From positions 1 to 23,975 of the forward strand of contig CAYPTW010000037.1 of assembly GCA_964413755.1 (NCBI GenBank): a DNA stretch of 23,975 bases, read 5' to 3'. The translations under genes and the position numbers were made by a program. The stretch comes from XN24 sp964413755 (GTDB taxonomy: Bacteria; Pseudomonadota; Gammaproteobacteria; Steroidobacterales; XN24). A model generated the notes under the pieces. That model made no database searches, was not told where the DNA came from, and saw only the letters and a program-made list of their open reading frames with translations. Positions 6,909 to 14,615 of the stretch are shown here, piece after piece (within the stretch, counting starts at the first letter, position 1; every line of letters begins with the position of its first letter).

Positions 6909-7547
6909 ATGTCAGACGTCTACGCCAAGAACACCGCGACTTCCGCTGAGGAAGCCGAGAAAATCGTGCCGCGAGCTGAGTTCCGCGTGTTCGGTCCCGG
7001 GGTGATCCAGACCGTGAAGGACCACATGTGGAACGGCAAGACCGTGCTGTTCAAGGCGCGCCGGATGCCGGCGGAAACCTACTTCCTTTCCGTCAACACC
7101 AACGACGCCAACGTCAAGGTCCGCGACGGCCTGCTCGACATCAAGACCAAGGTCGGTGAAACGCCCGAGGGCTACGAGATCTTCCAGCCGCGCGGCAAGT
7201 TCCAGTTCCCCGTCAGCCGGGACGACCTCGCCACCATCCTCTCGCACCTCAAGGTGGAGATGGCGCTGGACGCGGACAGCTACGATATCGATACCTTCAT
7301 CACACTGGCCCGGCGTCACCCCGAGCTGACGCCGGTCGCCGTGGAGAAGATGCGCTACGGGTTCACCATCGACGGCATCATCTGCGAGTACGCCGAAGTC
7401 TGGTTCAACGGCGCCCTGGTCGAGACGGCCTGCGCCGAGAGCGAGAACTATGCCGGCATGCGCGAAGTCATCGAGGGACTCGGCATCGGCGACCTGCCCA
7501 ACACGAACTATCTCCGCGCCGCCAAGCAAGTGGTCGGCATGGAGTGA
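6909..7547 (+). CDS. Divergent CYTH-like (triphosphate tunnel-like) protein, paralogue 1
   Basis: Soluble protein of 212 residues with no signal peptide or membrane segment. It is homologous along its whole length to the protein at 9195-9827. Shared features are E-[FY]-R-x-F (E24, R26, F28), AE-x-Y-x-LS (56-61), K-x-R-DG (K70, R72), a lysine at 79, F-P (100-101), K147, R149, GF-x-x-DG (151-156), E160 and GLP/DLPN-x-x-YL near the end. Alternating basic and acidic strands in this order resemble a CYTH/TTM tunnel, but ExExK is reduced to ExR, so catalysis is doubtful and a ligand-binding role is possible. ATG 6909 was chosen for its AAGGAAAAG site; an upstream in-frame TTG at 6879 has none. The function is not known. 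Confidence 0.6.
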   Translation: MSDVYAKNTATSAEEAEKIVPRAEFRVFGPGVIQTVKDHMWNGKTVLFKARRMPAETYFLSVNTNDANVKVRDGLLDIKTKVGETPEGYEIFQPRGKFQFPVSRDDLATILSHLKVEMALDADSYDIDTFITLARRHPELTPVAVEKMRYGFTIDGIICEYAEVWFNGALVETACAESENYAGMREVIEGLGIGDLPNTNYLRAAKQVVGME

Positions 7548-7581
7548 GCGGGGTGGGCTGAGGCACATCTGTCCCGTTACC

Positions 7582-9198
7582 TCAGAACAGGCCGAACACG
7601 CCATCGGGCGTGATGCCAAGGAAGCGGAACCAGGTCTCACCCATGATGATGTTCGCGATCCAGCCCAGCGTCATCATGATGAGGCCGAATTTCATCGCAT
7701 CGTTGAGGCTGTAATGGTCGGTCTCGTACAGCAGTGCCGCGGGTTTGCTGTTGAACGGCAGCACGTAAACATGCTCGATCAGGAACGCCACCGGCAGCGC
7801 CAGGCTGATGATGCTGAAACCGAAGAGGTCTGCAGTGCCAATGGCGATGGGGATGAAAATCATCGTCCGCATGGTCTTGGACTGTGACAGCAAAGCCGAA
7901 TAGCACATCACGCCGGTAAGGATCAGGTACAGCGCCCAGAACGGGGCGCCCTCCTCCAGCCCGATGCCGTTGAAGAAGGCCTGCACCCCGATGTTCGGCA
8001 GCCCCGTCTGGCTGAATCCCGCGCCCAGCGTGTAAGCACCGGCGGAGAACAGCATCAGGTGCCACGGGATGTCGATATCGTTCCACTCGACCACGCCGGC
8101 CCGCGGCAGCAACGCCACGATTGCGCCGACGAAGGCCACAGCCGTCGGGCTGATGCCGTGCAACCGGTCCGTTGCCCAGAAGGCGAGGATGGTGATGAAG
8201 ATGACCGCGGCGCGGATCTCGTCCCAGCCCAGCTTGCCGAGCTTCGCCTGTTCCTCCCGCAGGCGGTCCATGCCGCCCTCGATCTGCGGCAGTTTCTGGC
8301 GCTCCTCGAGCGGGAAGATGATACGCATGCCGATGACGTAACCGAGCAGCATGAGCCCGACCATGGTGGGCAGCATGGCGATCATCCAGTCGGCGAAATA
8401 GACCGCCCCGCCGGTGGCGCCGGCGATCAGGGCGGCCGCCAGCAGGTTGGCGCCGGAACCGGTTACGAAACAGCCGGCACCCAGGTTGATGTTGAGCAGT
8501 TGCTGCAGGACGATGTTGCGACCGAAATTCGTCTTGCCGGGACCGGGCCGCGCGCCGTAGATCGCCGCGATCACCATGAACACCGGCAGCAGGATGGCAG
8601 CCTTGGCGGTGGTGGCGGAGATGAAGGCCGACATCACCACGTTGATGACGATGAAACTGAGGAAAACCTGCGACGCGTTATGGCCGAAACGCAGGATGAA
8701 CCACAGCGTGAAACGTTTTGCCAGGCCGGTCTTCACCAGCATGCTGGCGAGGATGAAGGACATGATGTTGAGCCACATCACGGGATGGCCGAGATTGGCA
8801 TAGGCCGCGCGTTCGGTCAGCACGCCGGTCAGCACCAGCGCGATGATGACGATAAGCGAGGTCTGGTAGCTCGGCAGCGACTGCGTGGTCCACAGGACCA
8901 TCGCGAACAGGAAAATGCCGAGCATGAAGCTGTTGCGCCGCACGAACTCGTCGGCACCCACGTCCGCCAGCACCGCCGCTGCCGCCTTAGGCAGCACCTC
9001 GACCCCGAACCCGCTCAGCCATTGCGGCGTCCAGAGGAAACCGAACAGCACGAACAGCGCGATGCCCAGCGGGATGCCGGCGCGGGCCAGCACGATCTCG
9101 GTCGGGGTCCGACGACGCTTGGGCAAGCGGTCGATCCGGTAATTGTGCATGTCCAGCGGATCGAATTTCTCGGCTGCCGGGGGGGGAATGGCGCTCAT
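7582..9198 (-). CDS. SLC13-family (DASS) sodium:anion symporter
   Basis: Inner-membrane transporter of 538 residues with about eleven to twelve hydrophobic segments and a basic cytoplasmic N-terminus (RLPKRRRTP). Two SNT-like sodium/substrate motifs are present, SATTAKA (194-200) and SQSKT (438-442), with GSGANL (248-253) between them. The family moves dicarboxylates, citrate, sulfate or phosphate; the yeast Pho87/Pho90/Pho91 phosphate transporters carry SLC13 domains. The substrate cannot be read from sequence, but the surrounding Pho genes favour phosphate. ATG 9196-9198 has GGAGAAG upstream and shares an ATGA overlap with the stop of the CYTH-like gene before it, indicating translational coupling. 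It converges on paralogue 1 with a 34-bp gap that holds no obvious terminator. Confidence 0.85.
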   Translation of the reverse strand: MSAIPPPAAEKFDPLDMHNYRIDRLPKRRRTPTEIVLARAGIPLGIALFVLFGFLWTPQWLSGFGVEVLPKAAAAVLADVGADEFVRRNSFMLGIFLFAMVLWTTQSLPSYQTSLIVIIALVLTGVLTERAAYANLGHPVMWLNIMSFILASMLVKTGLAKRFTLWFILRFGHNASQVFLSFIVINVVMSAFISATTAKAAILLPVFMVIAAIYGARPGPGKTNFGRNIVLQQLLNINLGAGCFVTGSGANLLAAALIAGATGGAVYFADWMIAMLPTMVGLMLLGYVIGMRIIFPLEERQKLPQIEGGMDRLREEQAKLGKLGWDEIRAAVIFITILAFWATDRLHGISPTAVAFVGAIVALLPRAGVVEWNDIDIPWHLMLFSAGAYTLGAGFSQTGLPNIGVQAFFNGIGLEEGAPFWALYLILTGVMCYSALLSQSKTMRTMIFIPIAIGTADLFGFSIISLALPVAFLIEHVYVLPFNSKPAALLYETDHYSLNDAMKFGLIMMTLGWIANIIMGETWFRFLGITPDGVFGLF

Positions 9199-9827
9199 GA
9201 TTGCTTCTTCTCCGTTGCTGCGGGGCCGGCCGACGCACCGTGCTCCCATCCCTGCAGGCTGCGAACCTCCGCCAGATAGCTGATGTTCGGCAGGCCTGCC
9301 AGGCCGAGCCGCTCTGCCAGGTCAAGCACGCGCTGCGCATCCACGCCCTCGACACAGATGCTGTGGGTGGTATGCCCGGCGACCGTCACCTGCACGAGTT
9401 CGGCGATGCAGCCGTCCAGTTGGAATCCTTCCCGGCGCTTGAACACGTCGACAGCAACCGCCCCGGGCACGCCGCGGAAAGCATCGACCAGCACCTCCAC
9501 TGACTGCCCGGCGCCGGGCGGCAGGCCCGCGGAGAGCTCCAGCGAGGCCACGAGCCCCTTGGCGAGTATTGCGTCGTCGATGGGGAATTCATGCGCCGGC
9601 TGCGGCACCCAGCGCTCGAGCGGACCGTGGTATCCCTCCAGCAGTTTGAGCTCGAGCCGGCCGTCCCGAATCTTGTAGTTGTAGCGCTCGTCAGGGCGAC
9701 TGAGGAGGTAAATCTCGGCGCTGGTGCGCCTTTCGGGTTGCCCGCCTGCGCTGCGCAGGCGCTGTTCGACGCTGCCGAGCACCGGCGCAAACGACCGGTA
9801 TTCGTAGCGCGCCTCCTCGTGGCTCAT
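9195..9827 (-). CDS. Divergent CYTH-like (triphosphate tunnel-like) protein, paralogue 2
   Basis: Soluble protein of 210 residues, paralogous to the product of 6909-7547. Matching features are E9, R11 and F13 (YEYRSF), AEIYLLS (37-43), YKIRDG (51-56), ELKLL (59-63), EFPI (80-83), FKRREGFQLDG (129-139), E143 in IAEL, and GLPNISYL (178-185). The paralogue's E163 is Q146 here. The pattern of K-x-R, later lysine and paired arginines is what a phosphate-lined tunnel would need, but the canonical ExExK is absent. The stop overlaps the SLC13 start (ATGA), so the two are made together. It lies 81 bp downstream of phoR on the same strand, with a Pho-box-like repeat between. Function unknown; a ligand-sensing partner of the transporter is an inference. 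Confidence 0.6.
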   Translation of the reverse strand: MSHEEARYEYRSFAPVLGSVEQRLRSAGGQPERRTSAEIYLLSRPDERYNYKIRDGRLELKLLEGYHGPLERWVPQPAHEFPIDDAILAKGLVASLELSAGLPPGAGQSVEVLVDAFRGVPGAVAVDVFKRREGFQLDGCIAELVQVTVAGHTTHSICVEGVDAQRVLDLAERLGLAGLPNISYLAEVRSLQGWEHGASAGPAATEKKQS

Positions 9828-9844
9828 GGACTGACCCCGTCAAA

Positions 9845-9863
9845 CGTTACAGAAATATTACAC
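9845..9863 (-). promoter_or_regulatory. Pho-box-like repeat between phoR and CYTH-like paralogue 2
   Basis: On the minus strand GTGTAATATTTCTGTAACG contains two TGTAA half-sites exactly 11 bp apart (plus-strand TTACA at 9847-9851 and 9858-9862). It resembles the E. coli phoE Pho box. The site ends only 18 bp before the start codon at 9827. If it acts like a normal Pho box the transcript would be nearly leaderless, so its role is uncertain. Confidence 0.5.
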
Positions 9864-9908
9864 GCCGACGCCGGAGGCGCATACGTAATCGCACGCAGCC
9901 GGGTGGAT

Positions 9909-11195
9909 TCAGAGCAGGGTACGGTCTGCGGGGAAGCGGCAGGTGAAGGTGCTGCCCTCGCCGAGCTCGCTTTCGACTTCGAGCCGGGCCCCATGGCGTT
10001 GCAGGACGTGCTTGACGATCGCCAGGCCTAGACCGGTGCCGCCGGTGGCGCGATCCCGTCCCTTGTCGACGCGGTAAAAGCGCTCGGTCAGCCGAGGAAT
10101 GGCGTCCACCGGGATGCCGACGCCGGTATCGCTGACCGACAGGCATGCGGACCCATCCTCCACATACCAGCGGATATGGATGCTGCCCTCCGGCGGCGTG
10201 TACTTAAGGGCGTTGCCGATGATGTTGGCGCATGCCGAATAGATCTCCGACTCTGCGCCCCATAGCCCGGCCGCGGACTCCAGCTGCAGCTCCACCACTG
10301 CGGGGTGCCGAGGCCGCGTCACCGCTTCCTTGCGCAGCGCGGCGAGCAGGCCGCAGACGTCGACACGGTCCCGCCCGGCCTCGGGGCCGGCCGCCTCCAG
10401 GCGGGACAGCGTCAGCATGTCGTCGATGATGGAGCGCATGCGCTGCGACTGGCGCACCATCTCCTGGACAGGCTCGTGCCAGTGGTCCGCGAGCCCGGGT
10501 TCCTCGACGAGCTCATCGAGGTAGCCGCTGATCACGGTGAGCGGCGAGCGCAGCTCATGCGACGCGTTGGCGACGAAAGTGCGGCGGATGTTCTCGAGTC
10601 GCGTGGCGTGAGTGATGTCACGGGCGAGCAGCAGCCGCTGGTTGTCGCCGTAGGGCACGAGCTGGATCGCCAGGCGAAAGTCCTTGTTGCGCGGCGCCCC
10701 GATCTTCAGGACCTCCTCGGGCTCGTGGTTCTTGAGGAACTCGACGAACTCGGGCGCTCGCCACAGGTTGTCAATCCGCTGGCCACGATCTTCACGGTGC
10801 AGCCCGAGCAGCACTTCCGCCGCGCGGTTGAGCCAGACGATTTCCCGCTCCGGCCCGATCACCACCCCGGCGTCAGGCAGGGCCTTGGTCGACTTGCGGA
10901 ATTCCTTGAGGACCCGGGCCAGGCGCTTCTTGCGTGCGCGGCTCTGCAGCCGGATGCGATACAGCTGGCCGTAGACCTCGCCCCACAGGCCTGGCGCGTC
11001 GCGCGGGGGTTCGCCGAGTTTCTTGCGCAGCCAGGACTCGAGCTGCCAAAGATGCCAAAGGTGCCAGCCCAGGTAGGCCAGCACGAAAGCGGAGAGCCAG
11101 GCGAAGAAGTGGCCAAACAGCCAGCCGAACAGGACCGCGGTGGCAAAGAGCGCCACGAAGCGCAACAAGACGTAGCCCCACGGCCCTGGACTCAC
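9909..11195 (-). CDS. phoR: Phosphate regulon sensor histidine kinase PhoR
   Basis: Inner-membrane kinase of 428 residues. Two adjacent hydrophobic helices (about 8-45) have no sizeable periplasmic domain between them, as in E. coli PhoR. A PAS domain follows (about 100-190), then the H-box FVANASHELRSPLT with His213, the same number as the E. coli phospho-histidine. The N-box is NIIGNALKYTPPEG (near 325), with DTGVGI and the G2 loop GGTGLGLAIVKH. It phosphorylates PhoB when phosphate is scarce. The start is the GTG at 11193-11195, which forms a GTGA overlap with the phoB stop; longer forms in this frame run antisense-like through phoB and are not expected. RLTERFYRVDKGRDR is a PhoR hallmark. 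Confidence 0.95.
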   Translation of the reverse strand: MSPGPWGYVLLRFVALFATAVLFGWLFGHFFAWLSAFVLAYLGWHLWHLWQLESWLRKKLGEPPRDAPGLWGEVYGQLYRIRLQSRARKKRLARVLKEFRKSTKALPDAGVVIGPEREIVWLNRAAEVLLGLHREDRGQRIDNLWRAPEFVEFLKNHEPEEVLKIGAPRNKDFRLAIQLVPYGDNQRLLLARDITHATRLENIRRTFVANASHELRSPLTVISGYLDELVEEPGLADHWHEPVQEMVRQSQRMRSIIDDMLTLSRLEAAGPEAGRDRVDVCGLLAALRKEAVTRPRHPAVVELQLESAAGLWGAESEIYSACANIIGNALKYTPPEGSIHIRWYVEDGSACLSVSDTGVGIPVDAIPRLTERFYRVDKGRDRATGGTGLGLAIVKHVLQRHGARLEVESELGEGSTFTCRFPADRTLL

Positions 11196-11890
11196 CCCGC
11201 GACCTGCCCGGAAAACCGGTAGCCCGCGCCGCGCACCGTTTGCACCAGGCGGTCGCAGCCGGAGGGCTCGAGCGCCTTGCGCAGGCGGCGGATATGCACG
11301 TCCACCGTGCGCTCCTCCACGTAGACATTGCCGCCCCACACACGATCCAGCAGCTGGGCGCGGCTGTAGACGCGCTCGGGATGGGTAATGAAGAATCTCA
11401 GCAGGCGAAACTCGGTGGGGCCGAGCGACACCTCCTGCTCGCCCGCCATGACGCGGTGGGTGGCGACATTGAGCGTGATGCCGCCCAGGGCGTAGACCTC
11501 GTCCTCGTCGTCCACGCCATGGCGTCGCATCACCGCCTTGATGCGCGCCAGCAGCTCGCGGGGCGAGAACGGCTTGGTGATGTAGTCGTCCGCGCCGCCC
11601 TCGAGGCCGCGAACCTTGTCCTCCTCCTCGGCCCGCGCAGTCAGCATGATGATCGGCACGTCCTTGGTCGCAGGGTCTTTCTTCAGCAGCCGGGTCAGCT
11701 CCAGCCCGCTCATGTCCGGCAGCATCCAGTCCGCCAGCACCAGGTCGGGGGCCTGGTCCGCCACCTGGATCCGGGCCTGGCGGCAGTCCTCAGCCTCGCG
11801 CACCTCGTAACCCGCCCGCTTCAGGCTGAAGGCGATCATGTCCCGGATCGGTTTCTCGTCCTCGACGATCAAAATCTGCTTGGCAGTCAT
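11192..11890 (-). CDS. phoB: Phosphate regulon response regulator PhoB
   Basis: OmpR/PhoB-type response regulator of 232 residues. The receiver domain (1-125) has acidic pocket E10 and D11, phosphoacceptor D54 in LADWMLPDMSG, a TAR motif and KPFSPREL. A winged-helix DNA-binding domain follows (about 130-228), with the recognition segment ERTVDVHIRRLRKAL. It binds Pho boxes and activates phosphate-starvation genes. ATG 11888-11890 is preceded by GGGCTGAG. A Pho-box-like repeat 15 bp upstream suggests autoregulation. Its TGA overlaps the phoR GTG by 4 nt, so kinase and regulator are translationally coupled. TsaB lies 98 bp upstream on the same strand but is probably a separate unit. Confidence 0.96.
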   Translation of the reverse strand: MTAKQILIVEDEKPIRDMIAFSLKRAGYEVREAEDCRQARIQVADQAPDLVLADWMLPDMSGLELTRLLKKDPATKDVPIIMLTARAEEEDKVRGLEGGADDYITKPFSPRELLARIKAVMRRHGVDDEDEVYALGGITLNVATHRVMAGEQEVSLGPTEFRLLRFFITHPERVYSRAQLLDRVWGGNVYVEERTVDVHIRRLRKALEPSGCDRLVQTVRGAGYRFSGQVAG

Positions 11891-11904
11891 GGCTCAGCCC
11901 AGTT

Positions 11905-11924
11905 TTGTGACCGCAACATTACAG
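11905..11924 (-). promoter_or_regulatory. Pho box upstream of phoB (probable autoregulation)
   Basis: Minus-strand CTGTAATGTTGCGGTCACAA fits the CTGTCAT-N4-cTGTCACA pattern, with half-sites 11 bp apart (plus-strand TGTGACC 11906-11912 and CATTACA 11917-11923). An extra perfect half-site, TGTGACA, lies at 11933-11939 but is 16 bp out of register. The box ends 15 bp before the phoB ATG, unusually close for an activating site. Confidence 0.6.
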
Positions 11925-11988
11925 CAACGGGATGTGACAATTTGATTAAACCCCCGCTGCAACGAGGTTTCAGGACCCACAGGCCCGG

Positions 11989-12672
11989 CTAGCCCCTGCC
12001 CTGGCCGCCGCCCTGCCACGCCACCTGCTCGCGCAGGTAGACAGGCAGCGCCTCGGCGGCGCTCACCGCCCGTCCCGCCGCCAGCAGCGCCGCGGCCGGA
12101 CCGAGCAGGTCGCGCGCCACGGGCTCGATGAGGGGGTCGCAGCCGGCGAGACACAGCCTGGTCGCCAGGTCGTCCCATGCGGCGAAGCCGGAACCGGCGC
12201 CGAACCATGCGCCTTCCGGTGGCGCAAGCGCTGTTGGCATCAGCAACCGTTCCTCGCCGCACAGCTCGGGCAGGCCCGCGGCGTCCAGGCGATAGGTGGC
12301 CGCATACAGCTCGTCCATGCGCGCGTCGAAGGCCGCCAGCACCTGGCGCCAGCCATGCTTGCGCCAGGCCGCCACGGCCGCCGCTGCAAGGTTGGACACC
12401 GGCGTCACCGGCAACCCGGCGCCGTAGGCGATGCCCTGCGCCACGCTGGCGGCGATGCGCAGCCCGGTGAAACTGCCCGGGCCGCGCCCAAAGGCCACCG
12501 CGTCGAGGTCCTTGAGCGCCAGGCCGGCCTCGGCCAGGCAGGCCTCTGCCATGGGCAGCAGCGAGGCGGCATGCCGCCGCGGCTGGGTCTCGATGCGCTC
12601 GATGACGGCCTCGCCGGCCTGCAGCGCCACCGAGCAGGCGCTCGCCGCCGTATCCAGCGCCAGGATGTTCAT
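11989..12672 (-). CDS. tsaB: tRNA N6-threonylcarbamoyladenosine biosynthesis protein TsaB
   Basis: Cytoplasmic ASKHA-fold protein of 227 residues, the usual length. It opens with MNILALDTAASACSVAL and contains the hallmark FGRGPGSFTGLRIA (near 65-78). TsaB has lost catalytic residues and acts as the scaffold that joins TsaD and TsaE in making t6A37 on ANN-decoding tRNAs. The ATG at 12670-12672 overlaps the helicase stop as ATGA, so it is coupled to the yoaA-like gene; this pairing is common in gammaproteobacteria. It is the last gene of a tightly overlapping run beginning with PBP1B. Confidence 0.94.
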   Translation of the reverse strand: MNILALDTAASACSVALQAGEAVIERIETQPRRHAASLLPMAEACLAEAGLALKDLDAVAFGRGPGSFTGLRIAASVAQGIAYGAGLPVTPVSNLAAAAVAAWRKHGWRQVLAAFDARMDELYAATYRLDAAGLPELCGEERLLMPTALAPPEGAWFGAGSGFAAWDDLATRLCLAGCDPLIEPVARDLLGPAAALLAAGRAVSAAEALPVYLREQVAWQGGGQGRG

Positions 12673-14615
12673 CCCGCCGCCTGCAGCGCGGTGAGGCCGA
12701 GCCCGACGAGGAAATCCACCGCCTCTTCTTCGCGGCGCACGATGGGCATGCGCGGCAGGCTGCCGAGGAACACGCGGCCGTAACCCTTGCCGAGCAGGCG
12801 CGGGTCGCACACCACGGCGAGCCCGGCGTCGTCCACGTCGCGGATGAGGCGCCCGATGCCCTGCTTCAGGCTGAGCACGGCCTGCGGCAGCTGCACGTCG
12901 CGGAAGGGATCGCGCCCCTGTTCGCGCGCGGCCTCGAGGCGCGCCTTGAGCAGGGGGTCGTCGGGCGCGGCGAAGGGCAGCTTGTCGATCAGTACCACCG
13001 ACAGCGCGGGGCCCTTCACGTCCACGCCTTCCCAGAAGCTCTGCGTGCCCAGCAACACCGCGTTGCCGAGGCGGCGGAATTCCGCCAGCAAGCGCGCGCG
13101 CGGCTCGTCGCCCTGCACCAGCACGGGAAAACCGAGCTCGTCGGCGCGGGCGCGCAGCTCGCGCGCCGCCAGCTGCAGCGCGCGGTGGCTGGTGAAGAGC
13201 AGGAAGGCACGTCCGCCGCTGGCCTCGAGCAGCGGCAAGGCCGTCGCCACCACGCGCCGCGTGTAATCCGGCGCGGACGGCTGCGGCAGCCCTTCTGGCA
13301 CGTAGAGGCGCGTGCGCGCCGCGAAATCGAACGGGCTGTCGAGCTTTAGGGTCTCGGCCTCCTCCAGCCCGAGCCGGTCCATGAAGGCGCCGAAGTCATC
13401 GCCCACGGCGAGCGTGGCCGAGGTGAACACCCAGCCGCACTCACGCCCGGCCAGCTTCTCGGCCAGCGCCCGGCCGGCATCCAGCGGTGCGCCGTGAAAG
13501 CTCGCGCTGCGCCGGTGCGTCTCGGCCCAGCGCAATTCGCAGCCCTCGCCGCCCGCGCCCAGCTGTTGCAGGCGTGCGGCCATGGCGCGGGCCCGGCGCG
13601 TCACCGCGTCCAGCCCCGGCGTGGCGCCTTCGAGCCCGTCGCAGGCCTCAGCCAGCGCGCCCGCCGCGTGTTCCCATTCCGCCAGGCGGTCCTCCATATC
13701 CGGCGGCAGCTCCGGCCAGGCCACGCGCGGCGCGGCGTTCGCCAGGCCCGCCGCGGCCTCGCGTGCGGCGCGCTCGAGGGCATCCACGGCCTGTTCCACC
13801 GCCGGCTGCCAGGCGCCCGCCTGCAGCGCCTCGCTGCGCGCGTCGCTCACCAGGCCCAGCGCCTGGCGCGTCCCCACGCCGATGGCGAAAAAGCGCGCCG
13901 CGATCTCCGGCAGCTGGTGCGCCTCGTCCACCACCACCGCGTCCGCGCCGGGCAGCAGCTCGCCGAAGCCCTCGTCCTTCAGCGCCAGGTCGGCCAGCAG
14001 CAGGTGATGGTTCACCACCACGACCTCGGCCTTGAGCGCCTCGCGCCGCGCCTTCACCACGAAGCAGCGCTGGAACTCGGGGCATTCCTGGCCGAGACAG
14101 TTGTCCGCGTTCGAAGTGACGCGACCCCACAGGGGCGCATCCTCGGGGATGCCGGGCACCTCGGCGATCTCGCCGCGCGTGGTGGTGGGCAACCAGGACT
14201 GCAGGCGGCCGAGCCAGCGCCCGTCGCGACGGCTGGCCGTGCCCTCCTCCACCGCGAGGTTGAAGCGATGGCGGCACAGGTAATTGCTGCGGCCCTTGAG
14301 CAGGGCCACGTGCACCGGCCGTCCCAGCGCGCCCGACAACGCCGGCAGGTCGCGGCGATAGAGCTGGTCCTGCAGCGTCTTGGTACCGGTCGAGACCACG
14401 ACCTTCAGCCCGGCCTCGAGCACGGGAGCAAGATAAGCGTAGGTCTTGCCGGTGCCCGTGCCGGCCTCGACCAGCAACACTTCGCGCGCTTCCAGCGCCG
14501 CGGCCACCGCCTCGGCCATGTGCCGCTGGCCCTCGCGCGGCCGGAAGCCCGGCAGCGAGCGTGCCAGCGCGCCGTCGGCCGCGAAGGCCGCCCCCGTGCG
14601 TTCCGCCAGGCTCAC
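12669..14615 (-). CDS. yoaA: DinG/YoaA-family iron-sulfur ATP-dependent DNA helicase
   Basis: Superfamily 2 (XPD-like) 5'-3' helicase of 648 residues. Walker A is GTGTGKT (52-58) and the Walker B box is DEAH (230-233). Four cysteines that can hold a 4Fe-4S cluster are present at 114, 173, 178 and 184. The C-terminal helicase motif SLKQGIGRLIR lies near residue 595, and an FTSATLAVGD segment marks motif III. The length and location before tsaB fit YoaA better than DinG itself; YoaA works with the polymerase III chi subunit in repair of stalled replication in E. coli. The start is GTG 14613-14615, overlapping the preceding lipoprotein stop (GTGA). Confidence 0.92.
   Translation of the reverse strand: MSLAERTGAAFAADGALARSLPGFRPREGQRHMAEAVAAALEAREVLLVEAGTGTGKTYAYLAPVLEAGLKVVVSTGTKTLQDQLYRRDLPALSGALGRPVHVALLKGRSNYLCRHRFNLAVEEGTASRRDGRWLGRLQSWLPTTTRGEIAEVPGIPEDAPLWGRVTSNADNCLGQECPEFQRCFVVKARREALKAEVVVVNHHLLLADLALKDEGFGELLPGADAVVVDEAHQLPEIAARFFAIGVGTRQALGLVSDARSEALQAGAWQPAVEQAVDALERAAREAAAGLANAAPRVAWPELPPDMEDRLAEWEHAAGALAEACDGLEGATPGLDAVTRRARAMAARLQQLGAGGEGCELRWAETHRRSASFHGAPLDAGRALAEKLAGRECGWVFTSATLAVGDDFGAFMDRLGLEEAETLKLDSPFDFAARTRLYVPEGLPQPSAPDYTRRVVATALPLLEASGGRAFLLFTSHRALQLAARELRARADELGFPVLVQGDEPRARLLAEFRRLGNAVLLGTQSFWEGVDVKGPALSVVLIDKLPFAAPDDPLLKARLEAAREQGRDPFRDVQLPQAVLSLKQGIGRLIRDVDDAGLAVVCDPRLLGKGYGRVFLGSLPRMPIVRREEEAVDFLVGLGLTALQAAG

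Noticed and set aside
8059..9279. 406-codon plus-strand open frame antisense to the SLC13 gene
   Set aside because: Histidine/aspartate-rich shadow of hydrophobic codons; no ribosome site or domain.
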